Shown: positions 21,874 to 32,679 of the stretch, piece by piece
How positions within the stretch are numbered: the stretch's first letter is position 1
Layout of the letters: the number at the start of each line of letters is the position of its first letter
DNA from: Phanerodontia chrysosporium
Lineage: Eukaryota; Basidiomycota; Agaricomycetes; Polyporales; Phanerochaetaceae
Length of the DNA stretch: 64,000 nucleotides
Reading direction: 5' to 3'
Assembly: GCA_001910725.1 (NCBI GenBank)
Contig: MJGA01000041.1
Coordinates: forward strand, 62,001 to 126,000
Program-made: the position numbers and the translations under genes
Notes under the pieces: model-generated
What the model saw: only the letters and a program-made list of their open reading frames with translations
Databases searched by the model: none
Told to the model about the DNA's origin: nothing

Positions 21874-23432
21874 ATGTCTACCATGCACATGCCCTACGAC
21901 GATACCGCATACTACCTACCGCCGCTCAGGGACTCGGAGTACGACATGGCGATGGCGCTCGACATGCGTCCACTCGCATACGCACAGCAGCTGCCAGAGC
22001 ATCTCGACGGCTTCGTGCCGGCCTCCTCGAGCTTCGTCGACCACGTCCAGTACGAAGACAGCCCGGCGTATGCGCTCCAATACCCGATTCTGCTCTCGGA
22101 AGACCTCGTCGAGCTGCGCCAGCCCGCGCCGCGCCGCGCGTTGTCGCCCGAGTTCCTCTTCCCGGCCGAGCACCCGCTGATGATGGCGAGCACATCGGCG
22201 CAGCCAGTGTATCCCCAGGCGTCCGGCTCGCTTTTCGCATCGGGATCGTTCGCCCAGCCGTCGCTCTTCGCACCTGCCACAGAGGGCCAGCCGCAGCACG
22301 CCGTCGTCGACGAGCCGCCGCCGCCGCCACCCCCGTCGTGGGCCATGTCCGGCTCGCTCGACCCCGTGACAGGCATCTACCAGACCGCGCCGGAGCACCC
22401 ACGGGTGCGCACGCAGCAGGCATGCGAGAAGTGTCGCGGGCGCAAGGCGAAGGTGCGTCTCATACCGTTCCGTGAGCGTCCCCCAGGCTGACCGCAGCCC
22501 ACAGTGCAGCGGCGAGCGCCCCTGCCAGCGGTGCGTCAACCGCGGGCTGCACTGCGAGTACGCACCCGAGCGCAAGATGCGCGGCCCGAACAAGGTCAAG
22601 CGCGTCAAGGGCAGCAGCGTCGAGTCCCGCGGCACGGCACGCCGCGCGTCCGTCGCCTCGTCCGTCGCCACGACGAGCTCCGAGGACGAGCCGCACGCGC
22701 CCGGGTCGCCGCCGTTCACGAGTGCACCGCGCAGCTTCACGATGCGCCTCGACCCGCCCGACGGCGCCGACGACGGCGCCGCGCCGAGCCCCGAGGCGGG
22801 CTCGCCGGGCTCGGGTGCGCCCACGCGCCGCGCGCGCCCGCCGCCGATCAACCTCGACGGCACGCGGCTGTACGACCAGGCCCCGGTGTCGCTCATGCAG
22901 GACGTCCCTGCGTTTGCGTTCGACGCGAGGGCCGGCGCCGCGCGGCGGGCGTCGCTCCCGGCGTACCTCCTCGAGACCCATGTGAAGCGGGCGGCGCCGT
23001 CGGGGATATACTCGCCGTCGCGCGGGCTGGATGTCATCGAGACAACCCCCCGGTATGTGTGCTCCCCTGTGGCTATCCGGTGCAAGGGTGACTCATCGTG
23101 CTACCAGGCCACGCTCGAGCCCGGCGCATCCGATGGAGCTCGACGGCATGCTTTCCCTCCTCCCGACGACGCACTCGGGCGGCAGCTCGTCAGGCGCAAC
23201 GTCGTCGACGCCTATCACCCCGCTCACCATGCCCGAGTTCGGCGAGCTGATGTATCCGCCTGCGTTGTCGCAGGACGGTGCGATGCCGCATGGACTGACG
23301 CCTGACTTTGCTGCCTTCGAGCATTTCGGCGGGGGTGCGTGGCTTGGCCAGGACGTCGATGCAACGCCGACGCTTGCAACTGAGGGGAAAAGCTTGAGGG
23401 CGCTCGAGCACGAGTTTCTGCAGGACATGTAA
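21874..23432 (+). CDS. Zn2Cys6 transcription factor
   Basis: Exons 21874-22452, 22505-23052 and 23108-23432, about 483 aa. The first splice (52-nt intron) completes a fungal binuclear zinc cluster: CEKCRGRKAK joins CSGERPCQRC and VNRGLHCEYAP, giving C-x2-C-x6-C-x5-C-x2-C-x6-C, followed by the basic PERKMRGPNKVKR linker. The cluster sits in the middle (around residues 185-215), not at the N-terminus as in most Gal4-type factors. The N-terminal region is rich in Pro, Tyr and acidic residues with a polyproline run (DEPPPPPPP); the C-terminal region is Ser/Pro-rich with hydrophobic acidic segments. No fungal-specific middle homology domain is visible. It should bind DNA in the nucleus; targets are unknown. 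The in-frame ATG at 21796 is an alternative start. Confidence 0.88.
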
Positions 23433-24277
23433 TGGGACTTTCATTATTCACCTTGTTTTGCGTCAACCCTTTGTAGCTTTAGCTGTAGCTTCTATTCGTT
23501 GGTCCGTATACCGTATCCCCGCTTGCTTATCCTGTGTATCACTAGAAGTGTAGACCGATGTCATTTTGCATATCTCGCCCCGGGACGCCACAGCGAACTA
23601 GAGCCTGGGTTTCGCCGCATGACTCCACGTGCACCTTGTGTGGCGGCAGGGAGTTTGTTGTCCAGAACCGGCACAGTGCGATAGCTCGCACCGGGAGCGC
23701 ATCGCCAAGGCCGGGAAGAGGGGATCTCGGGCGCACCGGGTGGTTGAAGCCTCCGTGCGCGCATGACTATGGGCCGGCGGTGGTGGTATACTCCGCTAGA
23801 AGCGGGAATAGGCGCCGCCACCGCCCAGCGATCGCGATGGAAAGTTAGACATTAAAATGCGCCAGGACCAGCCATAAAAACCTGGCGCGAGATGTGCAGG
23901 TGGAGTGGCACTGCAAGCGTGATGTAGCGTGGTTATGGCGGTGGCTGGGATGCCAGAGGCTGGGTCTGGAACGCAGAATCGGGTCCGTGTGCTGCGAGCG
24001 GGGAAGGCGGTGTCGCACCGGTCTAGAATCAACGTTGAGAGCTCCTGAGTGGTGGCGTTCGGACTCGAATGAGACAAATAGACAACACATCCCCGTTTCG
24101 TGGAAGAACAATAACCTACCGGAGATGAACCATGCGTGTATGTGGAGTTGGGAGACAGAGGACTTCAAAGGCCATTGAACACGTTTGCTATGAGCTTGGT
24201 GTCAGGTCTTGTGTCAGCACGTGGATGTCACGGCGACGCTCGCACGGACCGGCAGGATGCCGAGGCGCCGGCAGCCA
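23433..24277. other. intergenic, left flank of retrotransposon
   Basis: No supportable gene. Before the insertion this DNA was continuous with the sequence from 33129, i.e. the upstream region of the class II peroxidase gene. Confidence 0.55.
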
Positions 24278-24282
24278 CGAAG
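24278..24282. repeat. target-site duplication, left
   Basis: CGAAG directly before the left LTR, repeated at 33124-33128 after the right LTR. Confidence 0.9.
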
Positions 24283-24529
24283 TGTGACGCCCGCTAGGAA
24301 ACTGGCGCACACGGAACGACTCAGACGATAGACAGGAAATTACACTGCTATTGTCGGGAAAGAATCGCTGCCTCTCTGAGGCGTACATGAGGGTATTTAT
24401 ACTGTCTACAGACCGGAGCCGGTAGCAAACCAGAGCGAGTACCGAAGGTAGGAGGTCCTGGAAGAATATCATGCGCGAACGAAAAGATAAGATCTGAAAA
24501 AGGAACGATAAGGGCACCTGCCCGTTACA
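24283..24529 (-). repeat. LTR (3' LTR of the element)
   Basis: 247-nt terminal repeat with TG...CA ends. It differs from the 248-nt right LTR by one G in a G run as far as read by eye. Confidence 0.93.
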
Positions 24530-24638
24530 TACGCCCTCCAGCGTTTGTGGGAAACAAATGCTAAAAGGAAAAGGATAAGTCGAAAGGAGGGGGAAACAGG
24601 GACAAACAAAGACCGTGGACGAACGCCCCGAGTAGCGC

Positions 24639-27600
24639 CTAAGCCGCCATGGCAGAGTCGCCGTCACCATCCTTCGGAGGCTGCGAACCTGGCGGCGGCG
24701 CACCGTCCTCGCGCTTGTCCCCACGCTTGCGCGCTGCCTTGTTGGGGTTGAACGCCGCCCCGAACTTCTTCTTCAGCCCCGACATCTTCTTCTGCAACCG
24801 CTCCTCGATTCGCATCTGCCGCTTGGCCTGCGCGATGTCGTTCCGACGCTGCATGAGGGCGAGGTTCTCCATGACGGCCCTATCCGCGGCCTTGCAGGCT
24901 CGCTCCGAGCGCTCCTCCTCTACCTTCTGCAGGGCCGAGCGATCGACGTGGAACGGCTTGCGGGGAGCGGCGCTTCCGCGACCAACACCCGGGCTGGAAG
25001 CGATAGGGTCGTCGGAGGTCGTGTCGTTGGGGGCGACCACGGACGCCAAAGCCCGCTCGAAGTCGTCTGGAGTAGAGGGAGCAGAGGCCGCCTGCAAGAG
25101 CGACTGCCGCTGAGTGAAATAAAGGGGGCAGAGACTGGAAAGGGGGATGACTTGTCCACGCAAGGTGCGTTCGCTCGTGTCAGAGTTGTAGTCGGAGAAC
25201 TGATAGATGCATGAAGGGTCGGTGGCGTGCCAGGCCGCGGTGAATGCCTTGTACGATGGGGGCACCTTGTCGCGGTCAACGGGGTCGCTCACGACGAGCG
25301 CCGAGTTGAAGTGCCAGAAGACGACCAGCTCATCGGCGGTGAAAGTGGCGGCTGAGCCATCGGGGAGCTGGATGGAGAGCGACCCGTCGCCTTGCAAAGT
25401 GGCCGCGCTGTGGTGCAGGGGACTGGACGCCGCGGGAGTGTCGGTCATGCTGGGCGGAGAGGCTGGTTCAAGGTGAGAGAAGAATGCGTCTTCTGAGACC
25501 CACGGCTGACCCGACTCAGGGCTTTTATAGATGGACAGCTGCATGACGCCAAGGTAGACCTGCGGGTCATCGGGCGGCGCACTGCCGTGACCTTCCGGTA
25601 AGTCCGTTACGCCAGGGACGTCCAAGGCCGCAAAATACTCATCACACGCCCGCAGGTGTTTGATCGAGTCGTATGGTACCCATGTGCGGTCTCCCGACCG
25701 CCACAGGGCCTCGAAAATTGCGCTGGTCCCAGAGCCCTTGTGCGACACCAGCTTATCAATGGCCCACTCATTCTCGGTATCGTCAAGCTCCGCTACCTGG
25801 CTAGCGAGACGCCCCGGGAACAGGCGGTCATCGCTAGGCTCGTGTACTCGAAGGAGTGACGAGTGGAAGACATCATGAATGCCTCGCCGCTTCAGCTCAC
25901 CCGGGAGCTCAATGCGGAACGAGTTGTTGGAGAAGTCTGTCACGATGGGGTACGGCCCGATATACTTCGGGATGAGCTTCCGTGCCAGGCCCCGCGGCAA
26001 CGACATATTCTTCGTGGAGACGTAGACGAGGTCCCCGGCGACGAAAGGGGCGGGGCGCCGCTTCCGATTCGCGTCGCGCGTTTGCTTCACCCGAGCGGCA
26101 AGTATACTGTCATGTGCAGCCATAACAGCGAATCTGACCTTTTGAGCATAGGCCCGAACGCTAGGGTACTCATCCTTGCTAGCGTGGTCCCATACGAGCG
26201 AACGGGGGAGACGCCCTGAGTTCAAGAAAAACGGGGCGTATCCCGTGGAGTCAGATCGGGCAAGGTTAATGGCAAACTCAATAGCCGGCAGCTTGGCGAC
26301 CCAGTCGCGCTGGTTAGGTGCAATGCACTGCCGCAACATCTGAGTTACCGTGCGATTGGCCCGCTCTGTCGAGCCGTCAGATTCTGGGTGATATGCGCTG
26401 GACATATGCAGTTCAACACCCATCAACTTGTGAAGGTGCGACCAGAAAATGCTACTGAACAAGACGTCCCGGTCACTGACTATCACACGGGGCAACCCGT
26501 GGTGCTTATAGACTTCCGCAAACACGAGCTCGGCGATGTTACGGGCGTCGTACGTGGTGCGGCTCGGGACCAGATGCACCATGCTCGTCAAGAGATCGAT
26601 AATAACCGTGATCGAGTCGAACGATCCATCGCGATTTTCTGACGGGGGTAATGGACCCACAAAGTCTATTCCTACCGCCTCCCATGGGCGCTGAGGGACA
26701 GGTAAGGGGTGTAGGAGCCCATACGGCCGTTGATTGTCAGGCTTACTGCGCTTACAGGTAGCACAAGTGCGACAGAACTTCTCAACATCGGCGGCCATGG
26801 ACTTCCACCATACGTGGTCCCGCAGAAGAAAATAGGTCTTCACGGAGCCTAGATGCGCTAGCAAGGAGTGAGCGTGCGATATCACGATTTCGCGTACGTT
26901 GCGCTCCGCGACGAGCACATGGGGCAGGCACAATCTGACTGACTCATGCTCTTTTAGATACACTAGGCCGTGTTCCTGACTGAAATTCTTAAACTGCTTC
27001 AGATCAACCAAGATCCGGGCAAAGAACGGGTCTTCCTGGTACCGACCGCGGATGGCCTCGGGAATACTGATACCATCGACGTCGGAGGACAGTAAGTCCA
27101 AGAAGGGACCACCGGGTTGAACGTCCGATGCTGACGGCAGTGCAGCAGGTGGTGCGGCAGCGCCAGGCGGAGGCGCTGCTGACAGTGGCGGTGCGGATGC
27201 CTGTGGCGGCGGAGTGCCTATTCGGGAAGCAGGAGAGGCAGTCTCGAGCTCATCGACGGCTGCATCAGCCGCTGCGCCCTCCACTCGTTGAGAACGGGGG
27301 CCGTGAACAACGAGTCGACGGATACGCTTCGCGAACTCGCGAGACGTCTCGGGCCGACCGGTTTCCGCAGGTGCCACAGCAAGACGGGCACTACGACGGG
27401 GACGCGGAGCATCCACATCCGAACGGGACCGGGCCGCCGCGCCCTCCGTTCCAACAAGAACCGGCACGGTGATTGCGAACGAAGCGAGGCGAAGAGGAAG
27501 GTCCTCATCGTCATCGAAGGCGGTATACTCGGAAGCTGCGCGAACAGTGCCAGGCCCGTCATTGGCGTACAGGCGGGAGAGTGCATCCGGTAGCGTGTTC

Positions 27601-29714
27601 TCAATGCCCGGTATGTACATAACGGCAAAGTTGAACTCGGAGATTTTCTCAATCCACCGGGCCTGTCTAGCAGACAGATTTTTCTGCTTCAGCAGATGGG
27701 TCAAGCCCTTGTGATCGGTCGCCCAGGTGAAGGAACAACCGAGGAGGATGTCCCGGTGGCGGCGCATGGCCTCGACACCGGCCAGCATCTCGATTTCATG
27801 AATGGGGTAATTCGCCTGTGCGGGCGACAGCTTGGCCGAGAAGAACGCGGCAACCTTAGCCGTCTTCCAGCCTGCGCCCTGCGATACCACGCCCGAGACG
27901 CCGCTCACTGACCCGTCGGTTACCAGCCAAATTGGCGGCGCGCCGGCAGAGTAATCCAAGGGCACGCGGTGGTGATCGCGGTGGGCATGGACGAGGGCGA
28001 GCACCTCGTCGAACGCGCGCTGGTGCGTATAGTCCCATTCAAAAGGGCGGTCGACCGCGAGAAGCTCCGTTAACACACCCATAGGGATGCGCACGCTGCC
28101 AACATCATCGGCAAGATAGCCGACTGCGCCGAGAAAGCTGCGCAACAGCTCGCGAGAGGTGGGAACTTTCCAATGCAAGATGGAGTCCACCTTGTCGCGA
28201 TCCATACGGATGCCTGCGTCATCGACCACACGCCCGAGGACCTTCAACTCGGAGCAAAGAAACCGGAGCTTGTCCGCATTAAGGTATAGCTGCTCCCGGC
28301 GCAGAACATCAATGACAGTCTGCACATGCCGGACATGGTCTTCGAGAGTATCCGAGTAAATGAGGATATCGTCGAGATAGACGTCCATGAGGACGCCAAT
28401 ATACTGACCAAACAAATGGTTCATCAGGGTCTGGTATGTGGCTACTGCGTTGCAGTCGCCTTGTTGAAGAACTAGACTAACCATATTGCCATCAGGTGTA
28501 GTCATCGCGGTACGCTCGACGTGCTCGGGTTCAACCCGTATGCACTCGTAGGCGTCCTTCCCATTGAGGGACGAACGGTAGGGCTTCTGGGCGATTCGCC
28601 GGAGGATACCCTCCATATCAGGTAAGGGAGATGTAACCTTAACGGTGTTATCGTTGCGCTCACGGAGGTCAAATACGCAGCGCAGCCGCGGAGGGATGTC
28701 ACGAATGCCGGACCCCGGCTTAGTCAACAGGAGCATGGGCGAGGTATTTCGCGCGTTGGACATCTTCCAGCGTCCAGAGCGAAGATATGCGTCACGCTTC
28801 TTTGCCCATAAGCCGCGAAGCGCCTCGGGACACTTGGAGGGCCGCCAATGGTATACCTTCGATGGATCCTTCAAGGGGATCTGGTGATTGATCGCACGGA
28901 GCGGTGGCAGCGGTGTATCGCTGGCATCCGTGCTCGCAATCGACTGCGCATACTCCCGAAGGTGCAGACGGACAGTCTCGAGTCGGTCGTCGAAGAGCTC
29001 AGCGGCGCGGGACTCCAAGACGCGCACATGCTTGCCCTCGATGGACTGGGCCTTCCAGCTGCCCACCACAACGGTGGTGGGATTGAAGCCCACGGAGACG
29101 CGGTGTTGAAACAGGAACGGGGTACCCAGAACCAGGTCATAGTTGAGTAGGTTTGCCACGTCAAAGTACCTGTCTTCCTTGATGGACTGATAACGAAACT
29201 GCAGAGTACAACCGCAACTAATCTTAGAGCGGGAGCCTTGCATGGCCAACTGGACAGGTATTTGTTTCTGAAGCTCGAAAGGTGTTATTCCAAGCTGATG
29301 TACAAGTTTGGTAGATACAAAGTCGGCCAGCGAGCCTGAGTCTAGCAGCGCCCGCGCGGGTTGGCCATTCACATGCACCACCACGATGGCAGGCTCGGGG
29401 ATGAGCCGCTTGAAGTCGCGAACGGACGCAGCCGTCCGCTGAACCGTGCTAACCGATGGTGCATTAGCAGCCAGACCTGCAGCGAAGCAAATGAGCGACT
29501 CACCATCATCGGCGGTACTGGGATCGGCGTTCCCGAAGAGACGGAGGAGCTCGCCCTCCAGATCGTCGTCGGTGAACGGCGGGCCGAGGAAACCGGCTTG
29601 GACGGCCACGGCGTAGCAATTGGCGAGGTCGAAGCAGCGCTCCAGGGCCAGCTGATGACATTCCGGCGTGGCAGGTGAATCGCCGAGCCTCGACGTCGGC
29701 CCCGCGAAACTCAA
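24639..29714 (-). CDS. pol: Pol polyprotein of Ty3/Gypsy element
   Basis: Open frame of about 1690 codons without an ATG near its start; the coordinate begins at a TTG codon, so translation probably depends on frameshifting from gag. Domains in order: aspartic protease with ALLDSGSLADFVS; reverse transcriptase with the YLDDILIYSD catalytic box; RNase H with TDGSVSGVSG, EIEMLAGVEAM and ATDHKGLTH; integrase with an HHCC zinc finger (HAHSLLAHLGSVKT, then CRTCATCKRS) and a D,D35,E core (GIDFVGPLPP, VIVSDRDVLF, HPESDGSTERANR); then a chromodomain-like module (EWAIDKLVSHKG, RTWVPYDSIKHL). About 300 further residues follow, ending in a basic coiled-coil-like tail. I did not recognise that extension. 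No internal stop is seen. Confidence 0.93.
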   Translation of the reverse strand: MSFAGPTSRLGDSPATPECHQLALERCFDLANCYAVAVQAGFLGPPFTDDDLEGELLRLFGNADPSTADDGESLICFAAGLAANAPSVSTVQRTAASVRDFKRLIPEPAIVVVHVNGQPARALLDSGSLADFVSTKLVHQLGITPFELQKQIPVQLAMQGSRSKISCGCTLQFRYQSIKEDRYFDVANLLNYDLVLGTPFLFQHRVSVGFNPTTVVVGSWKAQSIEGKHVRVLESRAAELFDDRLETVRLHLREYAQSIASTDASDTPLPPLRAINHQIPLKDPSKVYHWRPSKCPEALRGLWAKKRDAYLRSGRWKMSNARNTSPMLLLTKPGSGIRDIPPRLRCVFDLRERNDNTVKVTSPLPDMEGILRRIAQKPYRSSLNGKDAYECIRVEPEHVERTAMTTPDGNMVSLVLQQGDCNAVATYQTLMNHLFGQYIGVLMDVYLDDILIYSDTLEDHVRHVQTVIDVLRREQLYLNADKLRFLCSELKVLGRVVDDAGIRMDRDKVDSILHWKVPTSRELLRSFLGAVGYLADDVGSVRIPMGVLTELLAVDRPFEWDYTHQRAFDEVLALVHAHRDHHRVPLDYSAGAPPIWLVTDGSVSGVSGVVSQGAGWKTAKVAAFFSAKLSPAQANYPIHEIEMLAGVEAMRRHRDILLGCSFTWATDHKGLTHLLKQKNLSARQARWIEKISEFNFAVMYIPGIENTLPDALSRLYANDGPGTVRAASEYTAFDDDEDLPLRLASFAITVPVLVGTEGAAARSRSDVDAPRPRRSARLAVAPAETGRPETSREFAKRIRRLVVHGPRSQRVEGAAADAAVDELETASPASRIGTPPPQASAPPLSAAPPPGAAAPPAALPSASDVQPGGPFLDLLSSDVDGISIPEAIRGRYQEDPFFARILVDLKQFKNFSQEHGLVYLKEHESVRLCLPHVLVAERNVREIVISHAHSLLAHLGSVKTYFLLRDHVWWKSMAADVEKFCRTCATCKRSKPDNQRPYGLLHPLPVPQRPWEAVGIDFVGPLPPSENRDGSFDSITVIIDLLTSMVHLVPSRTTYDARNIAELVFAEVYKHHGLPRVIVSDRDVLFSSIFWSHLHKLMGVELHMSSAYHPESDGSTERANRTVTQMLRQCIAPNQRDWVAKLPAIEFAINLARSDSTGYAPFFLNSGRLPRSLVWDHASKDEYPSVRAYAQKVRFAVMAAHDSILAARVKQTRDANRKRRPAPFVAGDLVYVSTKNMSLPRGLARKLIPKYIGPYPIVTDFSNNSFRIELPGELKRRGIHDVFHSSLLRVHEPSDDRLFPGRLASQVAELDDTENEWAIDKLVSHKGSGTSAIFEALWRSGDRTWVPYDSIKHLRACDEYFAALDVPGVTDLPEGHGSAPPDDPQVYLGVMQLSIYKSPESGQPWVSEDAFFSHLEPASPPSMTDTPAASSPLHHSAATLQGDGSLSIQLPDGSAATFTADELVVFWHFNSALVVSDPVDRDKVPPSYKAFTAAWHATDPSCIYQFSDYNSDTSERTLRGQVIPLSSLCPLYFTQRQSLLQAASAPSTPDDFERALASVVAPNDTTSDDPIASSPGVGRGSAAPRKPFHVDRSALQKVEEERSERACKAADRAVMENLALMQRRNDIAQAKRQMRIEERLQKKMSGLKKKFGAAFNPNKAARKRGDKREDGAPPPGSQPPKDGDGDSAMAA

Positions 29715-32679
29715 CCCACGAATCTGGGAACGGAATCAGTGAGTTCAAGGTACTTTCAACAACCTGTACTAACGCGTTGCCCATGCGCTCCCCGCGGACA
29801 CCCTGGCGCTTACAGACCTTGTGGCGAAGCTGTTGCGCAACTTGGTGGTGATACCATGCGGGAAGATTGAAGTCAGCGTCCACGAGATAGGCACGGGGTA
29901 TTAGTACGTCTTCAAGGGGATGAGGCCCCATAATGACATAGTCATCCTCGCTAACTTGGTAGACCAGGATATCGTCGAAACGATAGATGCCGTCATCGTA
30001 CTCGATGTTGCCGCAGCAGTACGGTGCGTGGCGCCGCAGGACCTTGATCGCGCGACGTGCGAGAACATCACCAATTGCTTCGTAGACACGGCCAAGGCGA
30101 GCTGTCTTGGGGAACTCAACAGGAGGTACTGCAATACTCCAGTCAATGCGGACAGGTGTCATGCGGCGGGGGTCTGTAGCAACACCAATGTCGTGTAGCC
30201 ACCGCTGCGTCATTTCGTCGCTCGCGGAGCTTCGGTCACTATCAGAACATGGAACCAACGCTGGTAAGTCGTCAACACCCTCAATAGTAATCATACCGAT
30301 GCTGATAGCACTGGTAGAAACTGTTGAGTCGGCCAGCGCCCTTAAGTTCTCCGCTTCGGCGAAGTCAACGTCGATGCCGTAGGCATGAACCCCCGGAGGG
30401 TGTCCACGCCGGTCAGACACTGCGTGATTCACCTTCGGGCAGTTGCGCGCAAGATGTCCGGCCTCCCGGCAATGGAAGCACTTACCCGCTGCCCGAAGAT
30501 CAGCCTTGTCTTTCTCTGACAGACTAACCCCTGAGGCAGGGCGAGTGCCTCCGGCATGCGGGCGTGCCGCCCGAGGAGTCAATGGACTGGTTACCGCTCC
30601 AGCGCGAGGACTCACTCCACCCTCACCATTGCGGCGGTGGGAAGAGCCTCCTGAACGGCGATTGGGACCGTCGCCACTGCGAGGCCCGCCATGGGTGTCA
30701 GAGGACCGTCGCTCGCTGAAGCGGGCGCCTTCGGCCATCTCGAAGCGAGACGCGGCTTTGACAACCTCGTCCCACGTCGACGCCGTCGGGGAGAGATTGA
30801 AGCGCCACAACTCCTGCTGGATGTACGTGTTCAACCCGTACCAAAGTTTAATAACCTTTTCTTCCTCCGAGATGACTCCCGCCATCATGAAGAGCTCTTC
30901 TAGGTCGCAAACATACTCTTGTACCGACCGACGCCCCTGTTGCGCGTTGCGTAACGCTTCGCGCTGACGAATGCGGAAGTCCGTAGGAAAGCAGAAATCA
31001 AACAGGGCTTTGAACAATTGCTCAAGAGTCCATTCCGCCGGGTTATTCGCCACGGAGACAGAGTAGAACCGGTAGGCTTTGCCTAGCATGAACGGAGCCA
31101 GCACTGCCGCGTAGCGTTTAGGTTTCAGACGGTGTCCTTGTACATAGTCGGTACACTCCTGCAGGAATCGATGGAAGTCTTGTACATTGGCACGACCATC
31201 GTATCGCGTGGGTTCTCGCGGTTTCAGCGTTGGTTTCTTTATCCGTGAGGATTTTCGACGCGAACGAGAGAGCACTTCCGCAATGGAAGACCCAGTAGAG
31301 GAGTCACTTGAACTAGAGTCTGAGCTAGATTCGGAAGAACCTGATGCCCCAGAGCTATCAGATAGTGGAGCGCGGCGTGTTCTACGCTCAGAGAGCTTCG
31401 CAAGACTCCCGAAGGCTTTACCAAGATAGCTCGAAGGTTCTACCTGGTTGACCGGGCGCAGATTCTCACCATGGACAGGTGCCGACAGTGCGATATCTGA
31501 CGCCTTTGGTACGACCAAGGCCTTGTTCTTGCGAGACTTCTTGTGGTCCTTGCGAGGAGCAGCGGAGACACTCTCCGTCCGTCGCTCAGTATCTGCACGT
31601 TTGGTCTGGCGCACCGTGGACAGTGTCTCAACAGCGTCACGGGCAAGCAAACGCAGTTCGTGCAGTTCCGCACGCATCGTCTCAATCTCATGAGAGAGAC
31701 GTTCTCGTTCTGCTCGAGCATAGAGCAGAAGAGGATCGCCCTGAACCGGGGTGTTGTCAACCGACATTGGGCTCGGCGAGCGTGCGTGAGCCTGACGTGC
31801 TGGCGCCGGAGACGGTGACCGCCCGTCTGTACTACGGCGGTGCCGTTGGCTGGCCCAGAAGTCGACAGCTGCCTGTTGTGCCGTGCCTGGTTTGGTCGAC
31901 GAAGTGGACGACTGTTCGCTGGTGACGGAGGCAGCATCCGCAGGCTTCGGAGACCGGTGCCTAGCGAAGTATTCAAGCATACGCCGCTGAGCCTCTGGGT
32001 CAAGCTCCTGCGGGTCAATGCCGACGGTGCCCCAGTTACGGGGGTCAACAACCTTTCCTTGCCGCTTCGAGGGGCCCTCCCCTAGCGACGGAGACGGTGA
32101 ACGTGAACGCGCCTGGCCATTGGCCGCGTCCATACGGAGCTGGTATCGCCCCATCTCGGCCGCCGTGAGCTGTCCGGCGGCCTGGTCTACGACCTCACAC
32201 TGTACTGCAGTCAGCGGAGGTGAGGTGCTCTCGTGCGCGTGGAGAGACCGGTGGTTCTTAGCCCGAGGGCTGTTCGACTTCTTCTTGCCATAGGTGACCT
32301 CAATCCAAGGGCCCTGCTCAGGGAGGACGCCGCGATGCTCGGCGTAGGCGTTGTGCGAGGGCTCCTCGTCGGTCACATCCTCGACAGTCGTTCTAAAGGG
32401 ATTCTCTTGGATAGACAATGAATTAAATACATTGGACAACCCAGAAGGGTGGGTATCCGACACCGCTGACTCTGTACGAGTGCTCGGCCGCGAGGTTACT
32501 GGTCCATCTAGGATGGCGTTCACCTCGGAAGACTCAGTCCTCTGCGGACTGGAAAGGGCAGTAAGGGGAGAGTCTTGCGAGACCATGGGGGTACTGGTGA
32601 ACGCGCCCGGCACAGTAGCTTGTCCTTGAGTGCCAGTGCGGCTGCGGCTGCGGAGAGTGTAGCGGTGGGGCATAGACAT
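29506..32679 (-). CDS. gag: Gag-like polyprotein of Ty3/Gypsy element
   Basis: About 1057 codons from the ATG at 32679. The last 200 nt overlap pol in another frame, and the gag-like sequence seems to end near WVEFRG around 29710. The N-terminal half is a low-complexity Ser/Arg region. The middle has a retrotransposon gag domain (EPTRYDGRANVQDFHRF, QLFKALFDFCFP, LEELFMMAGV). A CCHC zinc knuckle (CFHCREAGHLARNC) lies at about 30435-30484. About 240 residues then follow before the overlap. Gag packages the element RNA into particles. The unusually long gag is intact. Confidence 0.9.
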   Translation of the reverse strand: MSMPHRYTLRSRSRTGTQGQATVPGAFTSTPMVSQDSPLTALSSPQRTESSEVNAILDGPVTSRPSTRTESAVSDTHPSGLSNVFNSLSIQENPFRTTVEDVTDEEPSHNAYAEHRGVLPEQGPWIEVTYGKKKSNSPRAKNHRSLHAHESTSPPLTAVQCEVVDQAAGQLTAAEMGRYQLRMDAANGQARSRSPSPSLGEGPSKRQGKVVDPRNWGTVGIDPQELDPEAQRRMLEYFARHRSPKPADAASVTSEQSSTSSTKPGTAQQAAVDFWASQRHRRSTDGRSPSPAPARQAHARSPSPMSVDNTPVQGDPLLLYARAERERLSHEIETMRAELHELRLLARDAVETLSTVRQTKRADTERRTESVSAAPRKDHKKSRKNKALVVPKASDIALSAPVHGENLRPVNQVEPSSYLGKAFGSLAKLSERRTRRAPLSDSSGASGSSESSSDSSSSDSSTGSSIAEVLSRSRRKSSRIKKPTLKPREPTRYDGRANVQDFHRFLQECTDYVQGHRLKPKRYAAVLAPFMLGKAYRFYSVSVANNPAEWTLEQLFKALFDFCFPTDFRIRQREALRNAQQGRRSVQEYVCDLEELFMMAGVISEEEKVIKLWYGLNTYIQQELWRFNLSPTASTWDEVVKAASRFEMAEGARFSERRSSDTHGGPRSGDGPNRRSGGSSHRRNGEGGVSPRAGAVTSPLTPRAARPHAGGTRPASGVSLSEKDKADLRAAGKCFHCREAGHLARNCPKVNHAVSDRRGHPPGVHAYGIDVDFAEAENLRALADSTVSTSAISIGMITIEGVDDLPALVPCSDSDRSSASDEMTQRWLHDIGVATDPRRMTPVRIDWSIAVPPVEFPKTARLGRVYEAIGDVLARRAIKVLRRHAPYCCGNIEYDDGIYRFDDILVYQVSEDDYVIMGPHPLEDVLIPRAYLVDADFNLPAWYHHQVAQQLRHKVCKRQGVRGERMGNALVQVVESTLNSLIPFPDSWVEFRGADVEARRFTCHAGMSSAGPGALLRPRQLLRRGRPSRFPRPAVHRRRSGGRAPPSLRERRSQYRR

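Noticed and set aside
21916..23085. 389-codon minus-strand frame opposite the Zn2Cys6 gene
   Set aside because: Shadow frame; the plus strand encodes a complete zinc cluster after splicing.
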